DNA of 49,468 nucleotides from the NCBI GenBank assembly GCA_017461005.1, contig JAFTZU010000082.1, positions 1 to 49,468 on the forward strand. Direction: 5' to 3'. Shown here in pieces: positions 7,779 to 15,152 of the stretch; position 1 is the stretch's first letter, and every line of letters starts with the position of its first letter. Both the position numbers and the translations under genes were made by a program. Under the pieces are notes generated by a model. It saw nothing but the letters and a program-made list of their open reading frames with translations. It ran no database searches and was not told the DNA's origin. This DNA is from Clostridia bacterium (GTDB lineage Bacteria; Bacillota; Clostridia; Oscillospirales; Acutalibacteraceae).

Positions 7779-8366
7779 TTAAGCGCCGAACATGTTCTCA
7801 ATGACACCGGTGAAGCCGAGGAACGTGCAGGTGACGAGCGCGGCGGCAACGAGGGTGATGGGAAGGCCCTGCCAGAATTTCGGCACGTCGTTACCTTCCA
7901 TTCTCTCACGGATGCCGGAGAACATGATCATGGCGAGCATGAAACCGAGGCCGGCGCCCAGTGCATTGAACATGGATTCGATGAAATTGTAGCCTTCCTG
8001 GACGTTCAGGGTAACGATACCCAGAACGGCGCAGTTCGTGGTGATCAGAGGAAGGAAGATGCCGAGGGAGTTGTACAGCGGCTTCATGTACTTCTTCATG
8101 GCGATCTCAACGAACTGAACGAGAGCGGCGATGACGAGGATGAAGACCAGGGTCTGCAGGTACTCGAAGCCGTTCTTCTCGAGGAGGACGTTCAGCGGAT
8201 AACAAACGAGGGTGGCGAGGAGCATGACGAAAATGACCGCCGCGCTCATGCCGATGGCGGTATCTTTCTTCTTGGAAACACCAAGGAAGGGGCAGATACC
8301 GAGGAATTTCGAGAGGACGAAGTTCTGCGTGAAGATCGTCGTCAGCATAATAGCAACTAACTTCAT
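7779..8366 (-). CDS. rnfA: Rnf complex membrane subunit RnfA
   Basis: 195 residues, six predicted membrane helices. Family motifs are FTQNFVLSKFLGICPFLGVS near the N-terminus and LPLITTNCAVLGI in the middle. Known RnfA and its homologue RnfE/NqrE bind an iron-sulfur cluster in the membrane through Cys residues; C25 and the Cys in TTNCAVLG fit those positions. Its start overlaps the end of rnfE by four bases (ATGA). It is part of the ion-pumping core that couples ferredoxin:NAD+ electron transfer to Na+ or H+ export. Confidence 0.95.
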   Translation of the reverse strand: MKLVAIMLTTIFTQNFVLSKFLGICPFLGVSKKKDTAIGMSAAVIFVMLLATLVCYPLNVLLEKNGFEYLQTLVFILVIAALVQFVEIAMKKYMKPLYNSLGIFLPLITTNCAVLGIVTLNVQEGYNFIESMFNALGAGLGFMLAMIMFSGIRERMEGNDVPKFWQGLPITLVAAALVTCTFLGFTGVIENMFGA

Positions 8367-9184
8367 GCTTCAGCAGCCTCCTTTCCGGCCTTTTCAACTT
8401 TCTTGACCTGGGGAGTGGTGTCGACCTTGGGCATGACGATGGTCTTGCCGTCGGAGACGAGGACCAGGTTCCCGTCTGCATCTTCACGGACGTCGCAGCA
8501 GTTCAGTTCGGCAGGGTCGCCGCCCTTCTTGGTCGTCAGTTTGTTGACCAGAGCGACAAGGAGACCGAAGACGAAGAAACCACCGGGGGCCAGGATGAAG
8601 ACGATGATCGGTTCAAGATGGATGGCGGACAGGACGTTACTGTCACCGAGACCGAAGATGTCGGTGAGGGTGGTACCGAAGCCGAGGACCTTGAGGGTCA
8701 GGTTGCCGGAACCGAAGAACTCACGGATGATAGCCATGAGGGTGAGGGCGACCGTGAAACCGATGCCCATGCCGACACCGTCCAGGATGGAGAGCCCGAT
8801 GCCGTTCTTGCTGGCGAAGGCTTCCGCACGGCCGAGGATGATACAGTTGACGACGATCAGCGGCAGGTAGATGCCCAGGGCGGCGTCGAGGGCCGGCGCG
8901 AAGGCTTTGACGAGCAGCTGGATCATGGAAACGAAAGCGGCGATGACTACGATGAAGCAGGGAACGCGGACTTTCGAGGGGATGACTTTCCGCAGCGCGG
9001 AAATGACAGCGTTGGACATGATGAGAACGAGGGTAGCGGCAATGCCCATACCGATGGCGTTCTCGACGGAAGTGGAAATCGCGAGGGTCGGGCAGGTGCC
9101 GAGGACCAGGCGAAGAACAGGGTTCTCTTTGACGAAGCCCTTGGTGAGCTCACCGAGAGCGCTTCTCTTTGCAGCTTCAGCCAT
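8363..9184 (-). CDS. rnfE: Rnf complex membrane subunit RnfE
   Basis: 273 residues. Hydrophobic, with the family signature KENPVLRLVLGTCPTLAIS at about residue 19 and YLPLIVVNCIILGRAEAFA centrally; these match RnfA/NqrD-like paralogues and carry the cluster-binding Cys. The C-terminal about 65 residues are soluble and charged (KKVEKAGKEAAEA), longer than the short ends of many RnfE proteins. The gene overlaps rnfG by one base and rnfA by four, implying translational coupling across the operon. Confidence 0.93.
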   Translation of the reverse strand: MAEAAKRSALGELTKGFVKENPVLRLVLGTCPTLAISTSVENAIGMGIAATLVLIMSNAVISALRKVIPSKVRVPCFIVVIAAFVSMIQLLVKAFAPALDAALGIYLPLIVVNCIILGRAEAFASKNGIGLSILDGVGMGIGFTVALTLMAIIREFFGSGNLTLKVLGFGTTLTDIFGLGDSNVLSAIHLEPIIVFILAPGGFFVFGLLVALVNKLTTKKGGDPAELNCCDVREDADGNLVLVSDGKTIVMPKVDTTPQVKKVEKAGKEAAEA

Positions 9185-9738
9185 TACTTGCCACCTCCTG
9201 TGATTTCATTGAACTGGTCGACTGCATCGTTGACAGCGTTGACAACGGCAGTGGACGTGATGGTGGCACTGGTGAGCGCCTGGATCTCGTTTTCGCCGGG
9301 CGCGTTCTTGACGACGGAGACCTTGCCGGTCTTGCCGACGAACTGCTCGCGGAAACTGTCATTGCTGGCGTTCTGGCCAAGGCCCGGGGTCTCGTTGGAG
9401 AGGTCGCCGGGGACGATGCCGGTGATGGTGCCGTTGGCGTCGATACCGACGGTGAGCGGGACATCTCCGCCGTAACCTTTGCTGGCCGTGTTGAAGACAT
9501 AGCCGATGACGTTGCCGTCAGCGTCCGTGGCTTCGAAGTAGTTGGTCTTGTCGACGAAGTTCTTGGCGTCGGGGAAGACCGACTGACGCGCTTCTGCTTC
9601 CGCAGCTGCCTTACCGGCGGCGATGCGGTCGGCGGTCACGCCGTTGACCATGGCGAGGAGCAGGGTCGCGACGAGGGCGATGAGGAACAGGGTAAGGGTG
9701 GGGACTAAGACCTCTTTGGGACTGAATTTCTTATTCAT
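9184..9738 (-). CDS. rnfG: Rnf complex flavoprotein subunit RnfG
   Basis: 184 residues. One N-terminal membrane helix (11-32) is followed by an exported FMN-binding domain. The covalent FMN site is the TSATIT motif (156-161), a variant of the S(G/A)ATxT signature with Thr161 as the likely attachment residue. Known RnfG carries FMN through a phosphodiester bond made by the ApbE flavin transferase; no apbE lies in this window. Start and stop overlap rnfD (4 bases) and rnfE (1 base). Confidence 0.93.
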   Translation of the reverse strand: MNKKFSPKEVLVPTLTLFLIALVATLLLAMVNGVTADRIAAGKAAAEAEARQSVFPDAKNFVDKTNYFEATDADGNVIGYVFNTASKGYGGDVPLTVGIDANGTITGIVPGDLSNETPGLGQNASNDSFREQFVGKTGKVSVVKNAPGENEIQALTSATITSTAVVNAVNDAVDQFNEITGGGK

Positions 9739-10739
9739 GCTTTGGTCTCCTCCTTTGCCTTTTTCTGTTTCTTCTCCTTGACGAAACCGAACGGAGTCGG
9801 AGCCGTCCAGTCCTCAAAGTACGGTACAAACACGTTCATGAGGATGATGGAGAAGGAGACGCCTTCCGGAAGGGAACCCCAGAGACGAATGACGCAGGTG
9901 ACGACGCCGCAGAAGATGCCGGCGATGATCTTACCTTTGTTCGTGATGGGAGACGTCGTATAGTCGGTCGCCATGAAGATGGCACCGAGGAACAGACCGC
10001 CGGCGAGCAGTTCGTAAGCAACGGCATACATGTCGAAGCCCTGAGCGAACGTGCAGAAGATGGCGACGGTGGCGATGTACGTGCAGGGGATGATAGGGGA
10101 GATGACCTTGCGGACCATCAGATAGATGCCGCCGATCAGGAGTGCGATGGCGGAAACTTCGCCAAGACATCCGCTGACGTTACCGAAGAACAGTTCGGAC
10201 AGAGTGGGAGCGCCTTCCTTGACACCGTCAAGGCCGACCATGCCCATGGGAGTGGCGCCGGTGAGGGCGTCGACGTCCCAGCCGGATTTGTTCAGTCCTG
10301 CGAAGGCACCGGCGGACATTCTGCCGGGGAACGCGGACATGAGGATGACTCTGGCGCCCAGAGCCGGGTTGATGAAGTTCTGGCCGATGCCGCCGAACAT
10401 CTGCTTGATGACGACGATGGCGATGACCGCACCCAGGACAACGATCCAGAAGGGGATGTTGGAGGGGAGGTTGTAGGCCAGGAGCAGACCGGTGACGACA
10501 GCCGACAGGTCTGTGATGGTGTCTTCCTTCTTCATTGCCTTCCGGGAGAGGAACTCAGCCAGAACGCAGGAGATGACGGAGACGAGGATGACCGCCAGGG
10601 CACGAAGGCCGAAGACGATGACTGCAGCGACGCCGGCGGGGACAAGGGCGATGATGACATCGCGCATGATGCCGGTCGTGGTGTCAGCAGACTTCTGATG
10701 AGGCGAAGCGCTGACCGTCAGTTTTTTGGTATCGATCAT
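9735..10739 (-). CDS. rnfD: Rnf complex membrane flavoprotein subunit RnfD
   Basis: 334 residues with about nine to ten membrane helices. SPHQKSADTTTGIMRDV near the N-terminus and NFINPALGAR (121-130) are typical of RnfD/NqrB. The FMN attachment motif is DALTGATP (157-164), with Thr163 as the likely ligand. The C-terminal tail is Lys-rich (KKQKKAKEETKA). Overlaps rnfC by four bases. Confidence 0.94.
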   Translation of the reverse strand: MIDTKKLTVSASPHQKSADTTTGIMRDVIIALVPAGVAAVIVFGLRALAVILVSVISCVLAEFLSRKAMKKEDTITDLSAVVTGLLLAYNLPSNIPFWIVVLGAVIAIVVIKQMFGGIGQNFINPALGARVILMSAFPGRMSAGAFAGLNKSGWDVDALTGATPMGMVGLDGVKEGAPTLSELFFGNVSGCLGEVSAIALLIGGIYLMVRKVISPIIPCTYIATVAIFCTFAQGFDMYAVAYELLAGGLFLGAIFMATDYTTSPITNKGKIIAGIFCGVVTCVIRLWGSLPEGVSFSIILMNVFVPYFEDWTAPTPFGFVKEKKQKKAKEETKA

Positions 10740-12088
10740 TTTTTCGCACCTGCCTCTCTGATGATCGCCTTACCAAGGCGCATGTACTGGACGAGCGGGC
10801 GGCCGGACGGACATGCGAAGGCACAGCTTCCGCATTCCATGCAGGTCATGACGCTCGCTTTGTTCAGGCCGTCGACATCCTTAAGGTGAGCCTTCTTCTC
10901 GATGAGCGTGGGCTCGAGGCACATGGGACATGCTTCGACACACCGGCCGCAGCGGATGCAGGCACGGGTGGGTTTGACCTTCACAGAGCCTTTGGCAAGG
11001 CAGGTGATCGCGTTGTTGTTCTTGAGCAGCGGGACCTCAGCGTCGATGGTGGCGATACCCATCATCGGGCCGCCGGCCATGATCTTGTAAGGCTCTTCTT
11101 TGAAGCCACCGCAGTATTCGAGGATGTCGGAATACATGGTGCCGAGGGGAGCGCGAAGGTTCTTCGGCTCGGCAACGGCAGAACCGTCCACGGTGAGGGA
11201 ACGGCTGACCAGCGGTTTGCCGGTCTTGAGGTAACGGCCGAGGAACGAGACGGACTGGACGTTCATGACGACACAGCCGACGTCAGACGGCAGTTTTCCC
11301 GGAGGCACCTGTCTGCCGGTGGCAGAATAGATGAGGACCTTTTCTGCGCCCTGCGGGTAGGTGGACGGGAGGCAGATGAGCTGTGCCACGTCTTTGAACT
11401 CTTCGTTCTCTTCCATGGTCTTCAGCAGCATCTGGAAGGCATCTGCCTTGTTGTCCTCGATGCCGATGTAGGCATTCTTGAAGCCGAGCCATTTGACGAC
11501 TTCCTTGATGCCGGACAGGATGTCCTGCGGGTGTTCGAGCATCTCACGGTGGTCGACCGTGATGTAGGGCTCACATTCCGCGGCATTGATGATGAGGGTG
11601 TCGACCCCTGCGTCCTCTTTGAACGCAAGTTTGACGTGGGTCGGGAAACCTGCGCCGCCGAGACCGACCAGACCGGACGCACGAACTGCGTTCAGGAAGT
11701 CCTGTTTGGTCTCGATGACCGGAGGCTTCACGTCCTCGGAGAGCGCCATTTCTCCGTCAGACTCGATGACAACGGCGTTGACCATGTTGCCGTTGACGAT
11801 CCGGACCGGTTTGATAGCTTTGACCGTACCGGAAATGGTGGCATGGACCGGTGCACTGACGAATGCATCGGTGCTGCCGATGACCTGACCGACTTTGACT
11901 TCATCGCCCACTTTTACCTGTGCTTCGTTCGGAGCACCGATATGCTGTGACAGGGGGATGGTGACAGAAGCCGGGACCGGCATACGCTCGACAGGCATGG
12001 CAGAGGTGTTCTTGTGGTGAGCCACATGAGCGCCGCCATGGCCTTTTGCAGCGGGCTTGAGCACGCCTGCAATGTTTAAGCTTGCCAT
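10736..12088 (-). CDS. rnfC: Rnf complex NADH-oxidoreductase subunit RnfC
   Basis: 450 residues. RnfC is the soluble NAD(H)/FMN subunit. An N-terminal barrel-sandwich part (LSQHIGAPNEAQVKVGDEVKVG) leads into the Rossmann-like region GLGGAGFPTHVKL. Two ferredoxin clusters stand at the C-terminus: CIRCGRCVEACP from residue 377 and CMECGSCAFACP from residue 416. An early His/Ala/Gly run (AAKGHGGAHVAHHKN) is an unusual extra at the N-terminus. It is the first gene of the operon, after GAAGGAG and a structured leader. Confidence 0.95.
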   Translation of the reverse strand: MASLNIAGVLKPAAKGHGGAHVAHHKNTSAMPVERMPVPASVTIPLSQHIGAPNEAQVKVGDEVKVGQVIGSTDAFVSAPVHATISGTVKAIKPVRIVNGNMVNAVVIESDGEMALSEDVKPPVIETKQDFLNAVRASGLVGLGGAGFPTHVKLAFKEDAGVDTLIINAAECEPYITVDHREMLEHPQDILSGIKEVVKWLGFKNAYIGIEDNKADAFQMLLKTMEENEEFKDVAQLICLPSTYPQGAEKVLIYSATGRQVPPGKLPSDVGCVVMNVQSVSFLGRYLKTGKPLVSRSLTVDGSAVAEPKNLRAPLGTMYSDILEYCGGFKEEPYKIMAGGPMMGIATIDAEVPLLKNNNAITCLAKGSVKVKPTRACIRCGRCVEACPMCLEPTLIEKKAHLKDVDGLNKASVMTCMECGSCAFACPSGRPLVQYMRLGKAIIREAGAKK

Positions 12089-12111
12089 TCATTCAACTCC
12101 TTCGCTTTTGA

Positions 12112-12187
12112 CGCGGGCGTCACCCCGCGCAGATTTTACAAACATCATAATTTGCACTTGCTTACGAAAGTCACAGCTTTCGCAAGC
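12112..12187 (-). promoter_or_regulatory. Two hairpins in the rnf operon leader
   Basis: Hairpin 1: GCTTACGAAAG (12160-12170) and CTTTCGCAAGC (12177-12187) pair over 11 bp with one wobble and a 6-base loop. It would sit within the first about 35 nt of the mRNA. Hairpin 2: CGCGGG (12112-12117) and CCCGCG (12124-12129) pair next to the ribosome-binding site of rnfC. A 5' stabilising stem or expression control is possible; function is inferred. Confidence 0.55.
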
Positions 12188-12199
12188 GTGACCTTATAT

Positions 12200-12227
12200 A
12201 TTATAACCTATATTATCTTTTTTTCAA
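12200..12227 (-). promoter_or_regulatory. rnf operon promoter
   Basis: On the minus strand TTGAAA (12227-12222), 16 bases of AT-rich spacer, perfect TATAAT (12205-12200). Predicted start near 12193, leaving an about 105-nt leader. The 12228-12327 stretch up to the mcsA promoter has no further recognisable feature. Confidence 0.6.
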
Positions 12228-12327
12228 CGGCATAGCGGTCGTTATCTGCCCGATTCTCTTGTCTATTTTTTGTCATGAACATGCGGTTTTTACGCCTTTC
12301 GTACAGGAAACCCGCAGTCGGGGGAGG

Positions 12328-12356
12328 TTGACGAATCGCGTAGCTTGGCGGATAAT
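12328..12356 (+). promoter_or_regulatory. mcsA-mcsB promoter
   Basis: TTGACG (12328-12333), 17 bases, GATAAT (12351-12356). No CtsR heptad repeat or CIRCE element was found around it. Confidence 0.55.
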
Positions 12357-12405
12357 AAGAAAGTTAGAACAAAAGAGTCTTTTGACTTCGGAAAGGAAGC
12401 ATTCC

Positions 12406-12903
12406 ATGCTTTGCCAGAACTGTGGCCGAAACGAGGCCACGACACACATCAAACGGATCGTGGACGGAGAGTCCTCGGAACTGCACCTTTGCTCCGGATG
12501 CGCCCAGCATCTGGGGTATGCCGGCATGTTCTCCGGGTTCGGGTCCAACATCGGCACGCTGCTGAGCCGGTTCTTCCCGGAGACGGCGATGCTGCCCGAG
12601 ACCGAAGAGGAACGCTGCCCCGGATGCGGCGCCACCTTCGATGAGATCGTCCGTTCCGGTGCCATGGGCTGTGCGGAATGCTATGATGTGTTCTATGACC
12701 GCCTGAAGCCCTCGCTCTCCCGCATCCACGGCAGGGCGACCCACGTGGGGAAGACGAGCGCCACCCGGGACGACCGGATGGAGCGCCGGGCCGAGCTGCG
12801 CCGCCTCGAAGAGGAGCGGAACGCCGCGGTCCAGGCGGAAGAATACGAGAAGGCGGCGGTCCTGCGGGACCGGATCCGGGAACTGCGGGGTGAGACGAAA
12901 TGA
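12406..12903 (+). CDS. mcsA: McsA, zinc-binding activator of protein arginine kinase
   Basis: 165 residues from the ATG at 12406, which follows GAAAGGAAG; an in-frame extension upstream lacks a ribosome site. Four CxxC pairs (3-6, 29-32, 71-74, 89-92) form two zinc modules. A C-terminal UVR motif follows (about 130-162, LRRLEEERNAAVQAEEYEKA). McsA stimulates the McsB kinase that tags proteins with phospho-Arg for ClpCP degradation in Bacillus. It overlaps mcsB by four bases (ATGA). In Bacilli the pair sits between ctsR and clpC; neither is here. Confidence 0.9.
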   Translation: MLCQNCGRNEATTHIKRIVDGESSELHLCSGCAQHLGYAGMFSGFGSNIGTLLSRFFPETAMLPETEEERCPGCGATFDEIVRSGAMGCAECYDVFYDRLKPSLSRIHGRATHVGKTSATRDDRMERRAELRRLEEERNAAVQAEEYEKAAVLRDRIRELRGETK

Positions 12904-13919
12904 CCAAATGGTACATGCTCTCCGGAAAAGAGAACGACGTCGCGGTCAGCTCGAAAGTGTCTCTCGCGCGGAACCTGCGGGACCACGTGTTCACGAATCG
13001 CCTCTCGACGGAAGAAAAAGATCAGATCGCCGACGAAGTCTCCGCTGTCATCTTTGAACAGCTGCCGGAGAAATTCGTCCTGACCCATATGAACACCCTG
13101 TCCCGGTACGCGGCCATCTCCCTTGCGGAGCGGGACCTCGTGAGCCCGGAATTCGTCAGTGTCCAGGAGGGGCGCTCCTTCCTGACGACCCCCGATGAGA
13201 GCCTCAGTCTCATGATCTGTGAAGAGGACCATGTGAAGATCCAGGCGCTGCTGCCCGGCCTCGAGCTGACCCGTTCGTACGAACTGGCCGACCGGCTCGA
13301 CACCATCCTCGACGAAGCTCTCGGCTTCTCCTTCGACAACAAGCTCGGCTATCTCACCCAGTGCCCGACCAACATCGGGACGGCCATGCGGGGCTCGGTC
13401 GTGCTGCAGCTGCCCGCCATGCGCATCCTCGGCCGCATCCGTCACCTGTCCAATACCGTCTCCCGGCTCGGGCTGGTCCTGACCGGAGCCTATGGCGAGG
13501 GCGATTCACCGATCGGCAGTCTGTACCTCCTGAGCAATCAGGTCACCCTCGGCATCTCGGAAGAGGCGGCCCTCGGGAACCTCGACTCCATCGCCCTGTC
13601 CATCATCGAACAGGAGCGGGAGGCCCGGAAGGAACTGATGGAGAACCTGCAGTTCCAGGACATGCTCTGGCGCTCCTGCGGGACCCTCAAGAGTGCCCGT
13701 GTCATGAGCTTCCAGGAGTTCATGGAGGCCCTGTCCGTCGTCAAGATCGGCATCGCCGCCGGCGAGTTCGACCTGCCGATGAACACAGTCAACGAGCTCA
13801 TCTTCGCCATGCAGCCCGCCACCCTGAACACCGAGGCGGGGGAGGACCTCAGCCGGCAGGAGCGGGACGCGCTCCGGGCCGAAAAAGTCCGCGCTGTATT
13901 TGCCGACGTGCAACAATAA
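12900..13919 (+). CDS. mcsB: Protein arginine kinase McsB
   Basis: 339 residues of the phosphagen (guanido) kinase fold. Seen are SSKVSLARN (17-25, phosphate-binding Arg), the active-site-like CPTNIGTAMRGSV (155-167) with C155, and LTGAYGEGDSPIGSLYLLSNQ (195-215), which is typical of McsB and not of creatine/arginine kinases. McsB phosphorylates arginine in damaged proteins, marking them for Clp proteases. It is coupled to mcsA and ends at a strong terminator. In this window clpX/clpP/lon are far away and clpC is absent. Confidence 0.94.
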   Translation: MTKWYMLSGKENDVAVSSKVSLARNLRDHVFTNRLSTEEKDQIADEVSAVIFEQLPEKFVLTHMNTLSRYAAISLAERDLVSPEFVSVQEGRSFLTTPDESLSLMICEEDHVKIQALLPGLELTRSYELADRLDTILDEALGFSFDNKLGYLTQCPTNIGTAMRGSVVLQLPAMRILGRIRHLSNTVSRLGLVLTGAYGEGDSPIGSLYLLSNQVTLGISEEAALGNLDSIALSIIEQEREARKELMENLQFQDMLWRSCGTLKSARVMSFQEFMEALSVVKIGIAAGEFDLPMNTVNELIFAMQPATLNTEAGEDLSRQERDALRAEKVRAVFADVQQ

Positions 13920-13936
13920 CGACGTTACAAAAAAAG

Positions 13937-13969
13937 AAACGCCTTCGTGGGAACGAAGGCGTTTTTCTG
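13937..13969. terminator. Bidirectional terminator after mcsB
   Basis: AAACGCCTTCG (13937-13947) pairs perfectly with CGAAGGCGTTT (13954-13964) around TGGGAA, with T-runs on both strands. It also serves the convergent glycosyltransferase gene. Confidence 0.9.
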
Positions 13970-13975
13970 TTGCGC

Positions 13976-14881
13976 TTATCTGTGGTTGTCGAGCACCTCT
14001 TTGATGATGGAGACCGGCCGGTGCTTCGTCTCCTGGAACACTCTCGCGATGTACTCGCCGAGGATGCCGATGCCGAGGAGCAGGACGCTGCCGGTGCCGA
14101 GGATGGCAGGGAGGGCGCGGTCCTTTTTCTGTTTGTCGAAGACGGCGGAACCGAGGGCCGCCGCGCCGGTGATGCCGCTGAAGACCAGCGGGAGGCGGAG
14201 GGGCGTCGTCGTGAAGGAGATGATGCCGGAGATGGCGTACTTCCACAGTTTGAGGAAGTTCCACTTCGAGGTCCCGCTGAGCCGTTCGGCGGCGACGTAG
14301 GGCATGTAATGGGTCTCGAACCCGACCCAGGGGAAGATGCCCTTCGAGAACCGGGAGGTCTCCGGCATGCTCAGGACGGCGTCGCGGACGTTGCGGCGGA
14401 ACGTGCGGAAGTCGGAGGCGCCGCTGACGAATTCGACGTCCGAGATCCGGTTGATGAGACCGTAGAATCCATTCTTGAAGAAGATCATGAGCGGGCTCTC
14501 GTGCCGGTCCTCCTGGAAGGCCGTGACACAGTCGCAGTCCGGGTGCTCCTCGAGATAGCGGACCATGTCGACAACGACGTCCGGGCCCTGCTGCAGGTCG
14601 CCGTCCATGATGGTGAAGCAGTCGCCGGAGGCCTCGCTCAGCCCGGCGAGGATGGCGGACTCTTTGCCGTAGTTGCGGGAGAAATGGACCGCTTTCACCG
14701 GCTTGTCCGCGGTGGCGACGAGGTCGTTCAGGACCTCCGGGGTCCGGTCTGCGCTGCCGTCGTTGACGAAGACGAACTCGTAGTCGGGCACCTTGTCTTC
14801 GAAGGTCCGGACGACGGTGTCATACAGCGGGCGGACATTGCCTTCCTCGTTGTAGCAGGGGATGATGAGAGAGACTTTCAT
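13976..14881 (-). CDS. Family-2 polyprenyl-phosphate glycosyltransferase (GtrB/DPM1-like)
   Basis: 301 residues from the ATG at 14881, six bases after AAAAGGAAG; a TTG six codons upstream is less likely. The GT-A domain starts VSLIIPCYNEEGNV (3-16), with VNDGSADRT (39-47), and the metal-binding DGD at 93-95 followed by LQQGP. Two C-terminal membrane segments (about 220-255 and 262-288) match the GtrB/YkcC group. These transfer a sugar from a nucleotide donor to undecaprenyl phosphate for wall-polymer or lipid decoration. No partner flippase or membrane glycosyltransferase is adjacent, so the acceptor pathway is open. Confidence 0.88.
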   Translation of the reverse strand: MKVSLIIPCYNEEGNVRPLYDTVVRTFEDKVPDYEFVFVNDGSADRTPEVLNDLVATADKPVKAVHFSRNYGKESAILAGLSEASGDCFTIMDGDLQQGPDVVVDMVRYLEEHPDCDCVTAFQEDRHESPLMIFFKNGFYGLINRISDVEFVSGASDFRTFRRNVRDAVLSMPETSRFSKGIFPWVGFETHYMPYVAAERLSGTSKWNFLKLWKYAISGIISFTTTPLRLPLVFSGITGAAALGSAVFDKQKKDRALPAILGTGSVLLLGIGILGEYIARVFQETKHRPVSIIKEVLDNHR

Positions 14882-14984
14882 GGATGGCTTCCTTTTCAAT
14901 GTGTTAAAGAATTAACGCGTTTAATGAGAATTATTGTTCAACTCTACAGAATTGGATTTTTTTTGCAAATCTGCGTCGGATTTC

Positions 14985-15013
14985 TCGACTTTTGTTCCAA
15001 ATTCAAGTATAAT
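14985..15013 (+). promoter_or_regulatory. pckG promoter
   Basis: TCGACT (14985-14990), 17 bases, perfect TATAAT (15008-15013). The predicted start near 15020 leaves an about 130-nt leader. No riboswitch was recognised in the leader. Confidence 0.55.
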
Positions 15014-15014
15014 T

Positions 15015-15031
15015 GTTCCCGTATCGGGAAC
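15015..15031 (+). promoter_or_regulatory. Perfect palindrome over the pckG start site (candidate operator)
   Basis: GTTCCCG-TAT-CGGGAAC, seven paired bases on each side of a 3-base centre, begins one base after the -10 box. A repressor bound here would block initiation. It is not a match to the CcpA cre or Rex consensus. It could instead form a 5' mRNA hairpin. Confidence 0.5.
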
Positions 15032-15152
15032 CAATCGAAAACCCACTATTAATGATAACAAATGAATCGCCAAAATCAAGGCATTCCTGCTGTCATTCCG
15101 GAGGGGCCTCACAGGGGACCGAAGTCAAAGTATTTGTAAAGGAGCTTGTTTC

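Noticed and set aside
12228..12405. CtsR heptad repeat or CIRCE element before mcsA
   Set aside because: Only a single GGTTGAC-like half site and TTTTGAC were seen; no tandem repeat or 9-9-9 inverted repeat.
15011..15034. Rex or CcpA site at the pckG palindrome
   Set aside because: Arm length and centre differ from TTGTGA-type Rex sites and from cre; only the palindrome itself is supported.
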